From the NCBI GenBank assembly GCA_033964015.1, contig CM066919.1, forward strand, positions 18,230,146 through 18,294,145: DNA of 64,000 nt, written 5' to 3'. This document shows, in pieces, positions 1 to 11,055 of this stretch. Under the pieces are notes generated by a model. The model was not told the origin of the DNA. It did not search any database and was given only the letters and a program-made list of their open reading frames with translations. Within the stretch, counting starts at the first letter, position 1. Each line of letters opens with the position of its first letter. The DNA comes from Scolanthus callimorphus (taxonomy: Eukaryota > Cnidaria > Anthozoa > Actiniaria > Edwardsiidae). The translations under genes were made by a program, and so were the position numbers.

Positions 1-102
1 CGTGTAATAGTGTTTGAAGATGCGTTGCGTACACAGTACAGGTTCTTTCCTTAATCTCAATTGGATGTGTAATCGGCAAACAAGACCATAACAAGGCCGT
101 TG

Positions 103-775
103 CACTGGACGAAAATTGGATTGCTCAAGTTTGCCTCACGAGCAAATCTGACCAAATATGAGGCAACCTATGGTAAACCTTTGGTAAACCTATGGTAAAC
201 CGATGGTAAACCGATGGTAAACCGATGGTAAACCGATGGTAAACCGATGGTAAACCTAGATGGTAAACCTATGGTAAACCTATGGTAAACCTATGGTAAA
301 CCTATGGTAAACCTATGGTAAACCTATGGTAAACCTATGGTAAACCTATGGTAAACCTATGGTAAACCTATTGTAAACCTATGGCAAACCTATGGTAAAC
401 CTATTGTAAACCTATATAGTAGCAAAGGTGGTAAATACCGCATTTACAATAGGTAAGCAAATATGGTCAAGCAAATACGGTATTTATCACCTTTGCTAAA
501 GATTTACCATAGGTTTCACCATAGGTTTACCATAGGTTTACCATAGGTTTACCATAGGTTTACCATATGTTTACCATAGGTTAACCATAGGTTTACCATA
601 GGTTTACCATATGTTTACCATAGGTTAACCATAGGTTTACCATAGGTTTACCGTAGTTTTACCATAGGTTTACCATAGGTTTACCATTGGTTTACCATAG
701 GTTTACCATAGGTTTACCTCTTGGTCAGATTTGATAGTGAGGTAGACTTGAGCAAATCCAATTTTTCGTCCAGTG
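103..775. mobile_element. Non-autonomous TIR element built of inverted 11-bp minisatellites
   Basis: Terminal inverted repeats of about 55 bp start CACTGGACGAAAA at 103 and end in its reverse complement at 775. A TTG triplet abuts both ends (100-102 and 776-778), consistent with a 3-bp target duplication. The inside is an array of ATGGTAAACCT units (about 171-415), a short hairpin (about 418-497) and the same array inverted (about 505-718). CACT-type ends with a 3-bp duplication fit the EnSpm/CACTA superfamily; that assignment is inference. No coding capacity is visible. Confidence 0.7.
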
Positions 776-811
776 TTGTGCGGGGAAAACAGTACAGGAG
801 AATATTTAAAA

Positions 812-872
812 GTGAATAGTGGCGAATAGTCCCCGAGACCGGAGGTCGAGGGGACTATTCGCCACTATTCAC
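812..872. repeat. Short perfect palindrome (MITE-like hairpin)
   Basis: Arms of 23 bp (812-834 and 850-872, GTGAATAGTGGCGAATAGTC...) are perfect reverse complements around a 15-bp loop. It would form a strong hairpin in single-stranded DNA or RNA. It is probably a tiny MITE; no clear target duplication is seen. Confidence 0.7.
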
Positions 873-879
873 GGAGCCT

Positions 880-1834
880 GAGGAGAATAATTTTTTTTAG
901 TATATACTACACGGGAACACTCCAAACAATATCCGAATCCAAATTTGCATAAAGATACAGCCAAGTCAAACCAACAGACCGTGATTTAGAGAAACACGAC
1001 CAACAGAGAACTTTGGAATTTTTTTGGGGCGTCTTAAAAAACTTCAATTGGGCAGGCGTTCGGATTGGCCTTTGCAAATATCATGAGCTTATCAATCCAA
1101 CAGTAATCGAGCAAAATTGATCGATAGTTTTTTTTAATTGGATATACGTAGTTAAAATAATGTTAAAACTGGTATAAAATGCGTCAACTAGAACCGGAAA
1201 ACTAAGACATATCACATGACGACTTATTTTTTGGAGAGTCGCCCTAAAAAATAGGGAAAAACGCCATTAAGATCTGCAGTTCGGGCTCCCTGTGCTGGAG
1301 TCACAACCCTTGGGAGTTGACTGTGTGAATATGAGGACGAAGAGAGCTCATTAACTACGAACTTTGAGATGAAAATACGCTATTTTCCTTTTCCACCTCT
1401 GGCAAAATAAATGGCGTAGTGCCAAAGATCATATGTCTTGTACTTGTGTGCCGAATTTGGTGGAATTTTGGGTAAGTGACAAATTTTAAGGATTTGACTT
1501 TACGTTGTCCTCAATTTTTGTCACCCCTCCCCTTCCCCAGTCAATGTTGCCGGTACTTATTTTGAATAGTCAAATCGCGGGCTTGAAAATACCGAGACAA
1601 TTCATCTCCCTGATATGAACATTGAAAGGGAAGGGGGTGAAAATCCTGCAGTGGTCGTCTAAAGTAACTTGTAACAATGGAAGTCCGGTTTATACAGGTC
1701 CAAACACTTTGGCAAAGATTGTAGGTCAAGGTAACAATTTGCACGCGCTTCTTGTTTTCATAAAAAAAAAACATGTTTTAGACTTATAAATAAATAAAAT
1801 GGAATAAAGTTATTTATCGGCTTTAGCTAAATCC
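880..1834. other. Intergenic stretch, nothing recognised
   Basis: AT-rich DNA with no ORF showing domain-like sequence, no RNA gene and no clear repeat boundary. Confidence 0.4.
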
Positions 1835-1913
1835 GACCGTATAGGGAAAAACTGTGACCTCAGCCTGGAAAATGTTGACATTCGGCCTCGGTCACAGTTT
1901 TTCATTATGCGGT
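1835..1913. repeat. Small palindromic element
   Basis: The left end (ACCGTATAGGGAAAAACTGT, 1836-1855) matches the reverse complement of the right end (ACAGTTTTTCATTATGCGGT) with few mismatches, spanning 79 bp. It is likely a miniature inverted-repeat element. Confidence 0.5.
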
Positions 1914-2317
1914 ACGTATTTCACAAAATTTTGACAATGTTGATGACACTTTTGTTCACTTATGGATTTTTACTGCTTATTCTGCTTATTCATTGGGGAG
2001 AATTTATTTTAGCTTATTTAGTTATTTTCTTTCTTGCTTGAATTATTCTCTTTCAAGAGGGCAATGCTGATAGATAGGCAGCAGGCAGCAGGAAGGGAGA
2101 CAGCTAGCGACTCTAAGGGATTGGTCGGGACCCGATTAAGATCTCCAGCAAGAAATTTGTTGGGCTGTTGTGGCTCCAAAATGTACGAGAAATACTGCTG
2201 CTGTTTTTCTCCTAAACATTTGGTTACATTAATTCGTATGATGTTCAAGTGTGAGCCCAACAAGGCCCACTGCATCGTTTCCCATACTCTCCAGTCATCT
2301 CCTGCCTGGTTGAGACA

Positions 2318-2372
2318 GCATTGAGGAGCTGCAGATGGACCGTTATACAGAGAAACAATTCGAAACGAGGGT
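2318..2372 (+). pseudogene. Diverged fragment of a fibrinogen-domain exon
   Basis: The 19-bp string ATGGACCGTTATACAGAGA (about 2335-2353) is identical to part of the fibrinogen-domain exon about 220 bp downstream, and the preceding bases (GAGACAGCA...) also match it after a small insertion. This is the part of the domain encoding the GGGWTVIQR-type motif. The fragment has no matching reading frame or splice sites, so I read it as a decayed partial duplication of the neighbouring exon. Confidence 0.5.
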
Positions 2373-2425
2373 TATTATTCATTCAGACTCTCATAATATG
2401 ATATGATTTTGATTTTCCTTTCTAG

Positions 2426-5400
2426 CCGCCTCATTTCTGGTCTTCATGTTCAGAGGTGCTAGCGTCCCTCTGTAGCGGTGTCTACTCCATCGTCCTCAAC
2501 CGCTCCCACCCACCCGTCCCGTTATACTGTGACATGGAGACAGCAGGAGGCGGATGGACCGTTATACAGAGACACAAGGAGAGTCGGGTCACTTTTAACC
2601 AGGACTGGAACTCCTACAAGCGCGGCTTTGGACCTGATTTGTCATGTGATTTCTGGCTTGGTCTTGACGCCTTACATCTGATGACATCACAAAGAGCATA
2701 CCGCCTGAGAGTTGACATTGAGACTCTGGACGGCACCAAGGTGTACGCTGAATATGACAAGTTTGCGGTAGGCGATGAGACATCCAAGTTCAAACTGACG
2801 GTTGGGAAGTATACAGGTAGGATAGCACATTGTATCATAATTCTAACAATAAGAGGTACTGCGCAGCGTTTGTATAATAAAATGACTTGAAAATGTTTGG
2901 CAATCTACTTCTTCAAGTGCTGTGTTCTGCGCATAACAAGCAAAAGATCCATCATCTACGCAGACTACTTCCTGTACGGGTCTAAGCTAGCGTGAGAGTC
3001 ATCCCTACCTCGGTGTCCCGGGGGTGACTCCCTATATTTGAATGCTAGGGGTGACCGTCGTATTTTTTAGGGGTTAAAATCGGCGATCTGGTATTTTTTA
3101 GGGATTCGAAAAAACGGTGGTTAGAAAAATAAGTTTTTTTTAGGGGGTTCTCACGCAGATAAGGTAGTGTGTATTTGAAAGTCGATAGGATACATTTCAT
3201 GTATATTAAATAAACGGCCAGAATAAAATAGTAATCTGTCAAAATTATTGGTATTTTTTAGGGTATTTTCAGACTGAGGGGTATTTTTTAGGGTAGAAAT
3301 TTTTTCCGACCAGGTATTGTTTAGGGTCAAAAATTCCCGCGGTCACCCCTAGCATTTTAACCTTAGAGTCCCCCCCCCTCCCCCCGGGCTCGGTGTGCAG
3401 TTCTCAAATGGAACTGTCACGTAGACCACATCACTCTAAAGGCATCTCGCACTCTAAACCTAGTTAGGCGGAACTTATATATATAGCTGCTCTAATGAAG
3501 TAAAAGCACGCGCCTACTGTTCTTTTGTGCGCCCCACGTCGTCTTACGCCTCTACCGTGTGGGATCCATACACTCAAAAAAAAAAACATTAACAACATCG
3601 AAATGGTTCAGAGGCGTGCAGCTCGCTTTGTATACAGAAATTACTCCCGCTATGTTAGTGTTAGTGCTCTTATCGGTGAACTTATGTGGCCAGAACTCTA
3701 TCTTATAAGGAAACAGGATCAATGTCCCGCAGAGTCGATGGAATCTTACCGTCTTTTTCTCGTCCCGGGGGTGGGGCATTTTTCCGCTTTTTGTGCCCGC
3801 CGTGGAGTATTTTGCATTTTTGCTAGCCCGGGGGCGGGGAATTTTTTGTTTTATTTTTAGAAATGACCAAAATCCCGGGGGTTGCCCGGGGAGGGGGGGG
3901 GGGGCATGGTCACCGCTGGAATTGACTGATACATAATCACCCCTTTCAACTCAATGTCCTTGCCCCCCGTACAGGTGTTTACAAGTTTTCTTTTTTCCCT
4001 AATACTGTTCCAGAACGCAACAGCCTTCCGGCACACACCGTTTGTGTCAGTTCTCTATCTGCATTACCAAGACCTTGGTCTCGCAATAGGGCCGTGCAAA
4101 TAGGACTGCAATAGGGCCGTGCAAATTATTATAACTTATTGTTATTGTTTATTTATTTATTAATTTCTGTTTTTTGTATATTTATCCTTGGTGTTATGCA
4201 ACTCAGCTTTACCGAGTATTAAAACTTAAAATGTTTACATTGCCGAAACGTCGGTTTTCAAATACGACACAAACAACGCGTTTCAGCTAACATTTTCGAG
4301 TCATTTTTTGTACCATAGTTCTGATGCACTGAATCACTGAGATCCTGACGCGACCCAGCGCGTTTAAAACATCGAGAGAGCTTTTGGCAGTTGGGTTTTC
4401 CTGTGTAGGCAATCAAAACCATGTGAGCCAGTCAGATCCTTGTAGAAGCCCTAAGTGTAATAACTGGCCCTAAGTGTAATAAAGGCCCCAAGTGTAATAA
4501 AAAATGGCCCTAAGTGTAATAAAGGCCCCAAATGTAATAAAAATTGGCCCTAACTGTAATAAAGGCCCCAAGTGTAATAAAAAGTGGCCCTAAGTGTAAT
4601 AAATGGCAATGACCATACAACGTCCTAGTTGGAATAAGTCAGCGTTGTTATATCAATATATTACAGTGATACCTCAATTAAGCGGCCATCCTCTATTGAG
4701 CAGCAACTTTTTAAAGTCCCAAAATACCGTATTTGTTACTCCAACTAGGACGGATATGTCTATCGCATCGGGGTCTAATATGAAGCAAACACCACGGGCT
4801 TTGTAATATTAAGTATCGGCTTTGGGGGAACACGAGACTAGGTGTGTGCTGCTACTCTTTGAGAAGCTGACCTTAAACCTGCAACTAAGTGTAATAAAGG
4901 CCCCAAGTGTAATAAGAAATGGCCCTAAGTGTAATAAAGGCCCCAAATGTAATAAAAATTGGCCCTAACTGTAATAAAGGCCCCAAACGTAATAAAAAGT
5001 GGCCCTAAGTGTAATAATGGCAATGATCATACAAACTGGCAGGGTAGCAAATGTTGTAAGTTCCCTACAACAGGGATACAGAATAGAACTTAGGGCCAGT
5101 TATTACATTTAGGGCTTCTACAATCCTTGCCTAGTTTCGCCTAGTGCAGTGAATTGGCTTCTGTCGCGACATGTCTCGCAAGCCAATCGACTGCACTGAG
5201 TGAGGATATGATTGGCTCACACGGACACGAATTGCATTGATGGACAGCACAGAAAACCCAACTGCCAAACTCTGGCGGTAACGGCGAAGTCGCGTGTTAC
5301 CTGAAACAGCTGTAATGGTGCGCGTTTACTTTGATAACCATCCCCACTTTAGTTCGTCAGCCAATCAGGAACGAGATCTACTGTCCCTATATTCTACGGT

Positions 5401-8400
5401 ATCGGGTCACTGACCTGTTATGCGATTAAATATCAGGAACGGTTCGTCTAAAACTCTTGAAGAAGACTTGAAAAATAGATAAAACATCAATTTTCTTTAG
5501 TAAAATAATTAAAATAAATATAGTCTGGAGTTCGCGACTAAAAAACTACAAAATGGTTTTCTGTCGCGACGGCAAAATGAACTTCGTCTTTACAAAAACA
5601 CAATCATTTCTAGCTGAGGACACATACGATTTTCTTTATTTGGATGTTTTTTAAGTGCGATGATAAATAAATACGGGCAAATTTGGTTTGATTCTGCAAA
5701 ATATCAGAGCTCGTTTGGTCTCGTCATGGGTATATTGACTCGACTGCGCCTCGCCAAAATACGAACCATGACTCGACTCGCCTGATATTTTGCCGAATCA
5801 AACTAAATAGTGCCCGATTATATATAAGAATCACGCTAATCTTCTCGGAACCTACACTTTTTTTGAAGAATTGGCGAGATGTTCGATGCACTAATGGTGA
5901 TTTCTTTGAGCAGTTGAATGGTTTGCTCGTGGATTTGTGTACATTTTTCTTTGTGAAACAAAATAAACTGCGCTCAGTGCACGTTATTGTTATCTTGATT
6001 TTCTGCTGAGCAATGTTATCAAGCAATTATTTGTAGAATCCCATACCTCTATTCTATCGCGTGCGCTGATTGGCTAAGAAGGAGAGGTATTTTTTGTGGA
6101 ATACCCCAATTACACAGGGCCCCCGTCATTTAAATTAAAAAAATCGACGGTTTTTTTAGTTAGTACAGCATTCCCGGACTATTAATCAGATAGCACATAC
6201 AAAATTCAAATTTGTTTTATAGTTTTTGATAGAAGGTAGTTACGATAAAAGCAGGGGAAATGTATTTATCTCCATTTTTCGTATCACAGTTTTTCGCGCG
6301 CTTTGTGAAACGTGGGCACACGCGCCTCCACAAAACACAAAACGCTCAAACTCTCGTGTGGTCAACACAACAAGTTTTGGAAACAAAATCTCTCTGGTTC
6401 CTCCAAAGTTTCGGGTATTTCTACCCTGGGTATGCAAGGCAATGTCCAGATATGTACTTTACAAGATAATTTCAACGAGAAGCTGTTGGCTCGTTCGATG
6501 AAAGTTATGTTATCGATGAAAAGTTGTGTCAAATGTTAGAGGTGGAAAACACATGCAAAACGAAAACGAAAACACTACAGGAGCTGCGGTGTTTACCAAG
6601 AATAAAGGAGATAGAAAGCCGTAAGGGAACAAGAAATCAAACAAGTAAGCTCTAAAAGTTAAAACATTTTCGATCAGTAAGATAAATTTACTAATTCAAA
6701 TAATTTGAAACTTTTGTAGACTCGATCGCTTTTTTTCAAATTGGCTTCAGTCACTTCAGTGTGTCGACAATCTTAAAACTATACCTAAGCTTATTTTAGA
6801 CTTGTAACACTGAACTGAATGAATTTTCTCTCATCTAAACATTTATATATTGTAATGTCTTGTTTTAAAGATTCGCTATTGCAGCAAAGCCTAATTTCAA
6901 GGGACTTTCGTTTTGAGAATCAGAAAATTCCATCGCTTTCGCATTAGCGCGGCTTTCAAGCGCACGAAATCCACTATCAATTCTCTTAAATTTAGACTTA
7001 ATATTTCTAAAAATGTCCGGTATGGGATTCAAAGAAAATCCATTACCTGACTCGGGAATTCCACGCTAAATTTCACTTGAAAAACCGATATCGCTCTCGT
7101 CGCTGCGCGACTCGAGCGATATCGGTTTTTCGCGTGAAATTTAGCGTGGAATTCCCTCGTCAGGCAATGGATTTACCTATAAAATTCGGTTTTCGTGATA
7201 TAAAGAAATATATAAATGATATAAACTAGCTGATGCCCGTGAAAAATTCACGGAGTGTAAGGGGGAAATTTATTTTACTTAAAGTGTTCTTTGTTTACAA
7301 AAAACGGAAAAAAAAAACAATGGCCATATGGATGTGGGGAGGGGTTCATGATTCCCCCACAGGCGATCCAAGCTCTAGTCATGTGGGGTAGTGGGGTACT
7401 GTGAAAGAAACATGCAACGTTGTCGCTGTAAAAATTATACGTAAATCTAAATATTGAAAAAAATTCATGTGACATCTCCTCGGAATGTTGTAGTTGTCAA
7501 ATAAAGTGCTCCTGGAGCGATTTTATTGCATTTTGGGTGTTTTTTTGTGCCTTTTTCTTTATACCCCTACCGTATGTTATAATAGATTGACAAGGTACGA
7601 AACGAGCATTCAAAACACCTTTTTCTAGATCGATTTTTTTCGCTAAAAATCGAGCTTAGTCATCAAACAAAACAACCCAGACAACGAGGAATGAACCACA
7701 GCACTATGTTTTAGCGGTCATTTGAATGTGCAACTTACCTGAGAGAAGTGCGAGGTCTTAAAAGTCCAAACGATTTCGATTTGAAGGCGACGTTAGAAAA
7801 AGTGGTTGGGTCACGGTCGCACGGTCTGGGTCGAGAAATCCAATCTACTGCCACTATTGTGAGTTTAGCCAATCAGAGTCGCAAAGCAGATCGACCGTTT
7901 TCGCGCCATTGCTCCAGGTTTGCTTTGATTGGCTAAATTCACAATAGTGGCAGTAGATTGGATTTCTCGACCCAGACCGTGCGACCGTGACCCAACCACT
8001 TTTTCTAACGTCGCCTACAAATCGAAATCGTTTGGACTTTTAAGACCTCGCACTTCTCTCAGGTAAGTTACACATTCAAATGACCGCTAAAACATAGTGC
8101 TGTGGTTCATTCCTCGTTGTCTGGGTTGTTTTGTTTGATGACTAAGCTCGATTTTTAGCGAAAAAAATCGATCTAGAAAAAGGTGTTTTGAATGCTCGTT
8201 TCGTACCTTGTCAATCTATTATAACATACGGTAGGGGTATTAAGAAAAAGGCACAAAAAACACCCAAAATGCAATAAAATCGCTCCAGGAGCACTTTATT
8301 TGACAACTACAACATTCCGAGGAGATGTCAGATGAATTTTTTTCAATATTTACATTTACGTATAATTTTTACAGCGACAACGTTGCATGTTTCTTTTACA

Positions 8401-9772
8401 GTACCCCACATGACTAGAGCTTGGATCGCCTGTGTCCCCCTTCCATAAACTGCTGGATTTACATTACTAATAACCTCCTATCAGCATGAGTACCCCGTCC
8501 CACCATGTCGAAATAAATAAAGTGAGCCCATAAGGTTTTTTTTTTTGCACTGGTCTCCCTGATTGGTGCGAGAAAATCACGCGTGTGTCCGTCTCTCAAA
8601 TCGGTCAAAGAACCCGCGAAAATCGAAAGCGCAATTTGACTTCGGAATTGTTTGTATGTTTATCATATCTCATTGAGGGGAGAGAGAAAAAAGGTCAAGT
8701 AAAAATGGTCTAAGGAGTAATAATTTTTTTTAATTTATATTATTTATATTTTTTCGGCTTTATCCCTCGCTTAAAAAATAGCTTGAATTAGAACTTAGCC
8801 CAAAGTGAATCTTTCCCAACAAAACATGCACACTGGAGGGATTTTCTCCTCTTCGGGATTGTGTCCTTCGTTTTGCGATAGAGCAGTCAGGATTTACACT
8901 TAGAGAATATTATTCATGAGTTTCACATGACTTAGCGCGTGCTCGGAGGGAAGCAAGGTAGTGTGTACGTTTGTTGAAACTTGAATGAAAATTTTTCTCA
9001 GCTCAAATCTTTCAAGTTAGAATTATCCCTGCACATTCCTGTATGTAATCTGTAAGAGAACCATTAGGTTTCAATGCCTTTGGTGCTTTCGGCTGCGCGA
9101 ACCGAGTTCTTTTTTAGTTTCTGTGGGAGAATTCAACATGGCGGCGATGGCGGCTTTGTCCCTCGCTTAAGAAATCGCTTGAATTAGAACTTAGCCCGAG
9201 GTGAATCTTTTCCAACAAAAACACGCCCATGGTCCAGATTTCCACCTTCCCTTCGGGTTTGCGAACTTCTTTTGGCGGCACAGCTTCAGGGCTGAGCGGA
9301 GCGAGTGTCAACACGATTTTCCTTACGGTATTAATATATAGATGTCTGTCGACCTCGGCCCCCATGGCCTTTCTTGGGGAAATTACTAAATCCGGGTTTT
9401 GAATAGGCCAAAAGTGGATTTTTTCGTTTCTTTACTGAAATCTGAAAATGGGTTATGAATCCTTCGAATCCATGCCAAGGCAGGATTCAAAGAATAGGCA
9501 ATTTGCACTAACTGGGTCATGTGACCCAAATCCCATACATTCGGAATAAAATCTTGAAAATTCAACTCGCTGCCATTTGCTCCAGGTTAGAGATTTTATG
9601 CTGAAACTTGAGTTTCTGACTAATATCAATTGGTTCTTTGTGGAATTGATTTTGACAAAACATCTCGTTAAGAGGTAGTTGGGGTCACGTGACCCAGTTA
9701 GTGCAAATTGCCTATTGAAGCTTAATCCGGATTTTACGGATTCATGATCTTGTTGTTTCTTTGTGTGTGTGT

Positions 9773-9803
<31 letters not shown>

Positions 9804-10290
9804 GGGGGGGGGGGTCCTTCTTTCCAGCGGTCCTTCTTTCCAGGGCGTACTGCCATTGGTCGACTTGACCATTGGCACCTGGTCTGGGTTTTGTTACAAA
9901 GAAATCCAGTTTTAAATTTTAAGTTTCTTTCGTTCAAGAAAAATCTCTACGATCTAAAAGAAAATCAAAATCCAGATTTTCCAAAATTAAACGCACTCTA
10001 ATTCCTAACACACTAATTCCTTCCTAGGTACCGCCGGGGACTGTTTAGTTCACCATAATGGCATGAAGTTCTCTACACGTGACAAGGATAACGACGTTTA
10101 TGGCAAAGGTCCCTGCTGTAATTTTCATCGTGGATACGCGGGTTGGTGGTACAGAAGCTGTTTTGAATGTAATCCTAATGGCCTGATACCCAAAAGCCTG
10201 CCTGGGGATAGAAGTGTCTCCTATGTGTTTTGGAGGCCGTACAAGCGAGAACATCTCGTTAAGATAGAAATGAAGATACGAGAGATCTAG
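2426..10290 (+). CDS. Fibrinogen-related protein (FReD), C-terminal exons
   Basis: Two exons encode a complete fibrinogen C-terminal globular domain: 2426-2816 (after TTTCTAG, donor GTAGGA) and 10028-10290 (after TTCCTAG, stop TAG 10288-10290). Both junctions are phase 1 and join as YTG|TAGDCL. Seen in order: SGVYSI, PLYCDMETAGGGWTVIQR, FWLGLDAL, then HNGMKFST, the calcium-site-like DKDNDVY, and a GWWYRSC segment near the end. The domain is about 218 residues, the normal length. Such proteins are secreted or membrane lectin-like recognition molecules, often of acetylated sugars, and are expanded in cnidarians. No ATG or signal peptide is visible; 5' exons must lie further upstream, possibly outside the window. 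The intron of 7.2 kb is full of transposable elements. Confidence 0.85.
3017..3388. mobile_element. MITE-like element with CCCGGGGGTGACTCC ends
   Basis: The ends are inverted copies: CCCGGGGGTGACTCCCTATA... at the left and ...CCCCCCCTCCCCCCGGG at the right, with internal copies of GCTAGGGGTGACCG inverted at 3045 and 3337. The centre repeats TATTTTTTAGGG. A related element lies at 55953-56485. It sits in the fibrinogen gene intron. Confidence 0.55.
3520..4110 (+). mobile_element. LINE reverse-transcriptase C-terminal remnant, interrupted
   Basis: The translation of 3525-3725 contains IEMVQRRAARFVYRNYSRY, the hallmark C-terminal segment of CR1/Jockey-type non-LTR reverse transcriptases. About 3985-4060 encodes YKFSFFPNTVPERNSLPAHT, which normally follows about 40 residues later in the same proteins. 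The two halves are separated by a half copy of a GC-rich DNA element (about 3726-3932). The frame is broken and only the 3' end is present, so this is a dead 5'-truncated insertion. Confidence 0.75.
3726..3932. mobile_element. Half copy of the GTATCAGTCAATTCC family inserted in the LINE
   Basis: The right end ...GCTGGAATTGACTGATAC matches the inverted end of the elements at 10996-11934 and 53894-54827, and the inner sequence (GCAGAGTCGAT...CCCGGGGGTTGCCCGGGG) matches the same internal block. The left terminus is missing. Confidence 0.65.
4441..5122. mobile_element. TIR element with internal ~19-bp repeats, 5-bp target duplication
   Basis: The termini TGTAGAAGCCCTAAGTGTAA and the inverted copy ending GGGCTTCTACA are flanked by ATCCT at 4436-4440 and 5123-5127. 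Internal units of the type GGCCCTAAGTGTAATAAA occur in two blocks either side of a unique 260-bp segment (about 4620-4880), which itself has inverted CCAACTAGGACG tips. The element appears inserted in an older inverted-repeat element: GGCAGTTGGGTTTTC near 4387 is repeated inverted near 5253. Confidence 0.7.
5280..7035. other. Intronic stretch with scattered short palindromes
   Basis: AT-rich DNA inside the fibrinogen gene intron. The only clear structure is an imperfect palindrome at 5674-5816, with arms around GGTTTGATTCTGCAAAATAT. The small ORFs here (for example around 6226-6539) show no protein family signature. Confidence 0.4.
7036..7174. repeat. 139-bp palindrome
   Basis: AAATCCATTACCTGACTCGG at 7036 is mirrored by its near-exact reverse complement ending at 7174. 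Arms of about 65 bp include GGAATTCCACGCTAAATTTCAC and AAAAACCGATATCGCTC. It is a MITE-type hairpin in the fibrinogen gene intron. Confidence 0.7.
7358..8434. mobile_element. 1.08-kb near-perfect palindromic (fold-back) element
   Basis: The left end CACAGGCGATCCAAGCTCTA is repeated inverted at 8415-8434, and the arms stay almost identical for about 500 bp to a centre near 7895 (CCACTATTGTGA... / ...TCACAATAGTGG). The sequence TCCCC flanks both ends (7353-7357, 8435-8439), a likely 5-bp target duplication. A 62-codon ORF inside is a by-product of the arm sequence. High arm identity suggests recent insertion or ongoing homogenisation. Confidence 0.85.
8435..9760. repeat. Intronic stretch with a direct repeat pair
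   Basis: CGGCTTTRTCCCTCGCTTAA begins closely similar ~100-bp stretches at about 8755-8860 and 9151-9265, in the same orientation and about 395 bp apart. The rest shows no feature. The minus-strand ORF covering the second copy has no convincing family. Confidence 0.5.
9761..9814. repeat. (GT)n followed by a long G run
   Basis: A GT dinucleotide tract of about 13 repeats runs into about 28 consecutive G residues. Long G homopolymers recur in this window (near 3895, 11883, 14484 on the C strand, 39840, 50200, 54775), mostly inside transposons. Confidence 0.85.
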
Positions 10291-10581
10291 TGAACCAAGA
10301 ACTCAGTATGATTCTTTTACTCACGTCTCGATCATCTAGACTTTTAGACTAGGGGGGAGGACCCTGAAAAAATCGTAACCAGTAACGTAGCACATCTACC
10401 ACATACTCTTGCAACTAGTTAGTTAAATAGCCACATGTCCAGGGAACATTTTTAGCCACGATGTACTAATGGAACGGTGGAACATCATATCGTGCTGGGG
10501 GCTGAAATGTTATACCCATGGTCCCTCTAATGGGACACATATGCTATAGCCTTCTTGTTGAAACTTTGAATGTACATAATA

Positions 10582-11021
10582 GTCCGGCGGATTAGCGTAA
10601 AAATTGCGCACTTTTGGCTAAATAAAGACTCCAGACTTTGCATGTGAATAGTTTCAGTATTTTGTTGAAGATAAGATATGGAGGCACGCTAAATTTTATT
10701 CGTAGCGAAAGCTAGAACAGTTTTAATGTGAACCATTGTTTGTCATTGGCAGCCATCTTTGAAACCTTTGTTGTTCATTAGCTCTGCAGCACTTAGTGAA
10801 ATCTTCCATCGCCCGTGTTTATGGAGTATAGCACAGTACTGGGAAGAAATATCATGCCAAAATTTTAGAGGCAAGCTTCGTCTTACACATTCGACACACG
10901 AGGTACCAATTATCTCGATCTTTTTTAGAATTTGTTGGTCATTCTTGAAACATTATCAAACCTCAGTCAGACTATTGTTTTACAATAGAAATTATGTATC
11001 AGTCAATTCCAGCGCTGACCA

Positions 11022-11055
<34 letters not shown>

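Noticed and set aside
103..775. CRISPR-like regular repeats
   Set aside because: The units are contiguous 11-bp minisatellite copies without unique spacers, bounded by transposon-like inverted ends in a eukaryotic genome.
4441..5122. CRISPR-like repeats with spacers
   Set aside because: The spacing is irregular, spacers are themselves repeats, and the block is a TIR element with a target duplication.
7748..7936. 62-codon ORF
   Set aside because: It lies across the centre of the 1.08-kb palindrome and is explained by arm sequence.
9114..9365. Protein-kinase-like ORF on the minus strand (IWTMGVFLLEK)
   Set aside because: The resemblance covers a few residues only, no catalytic motifs are present, and the stretch is a repeat also found at 8755.
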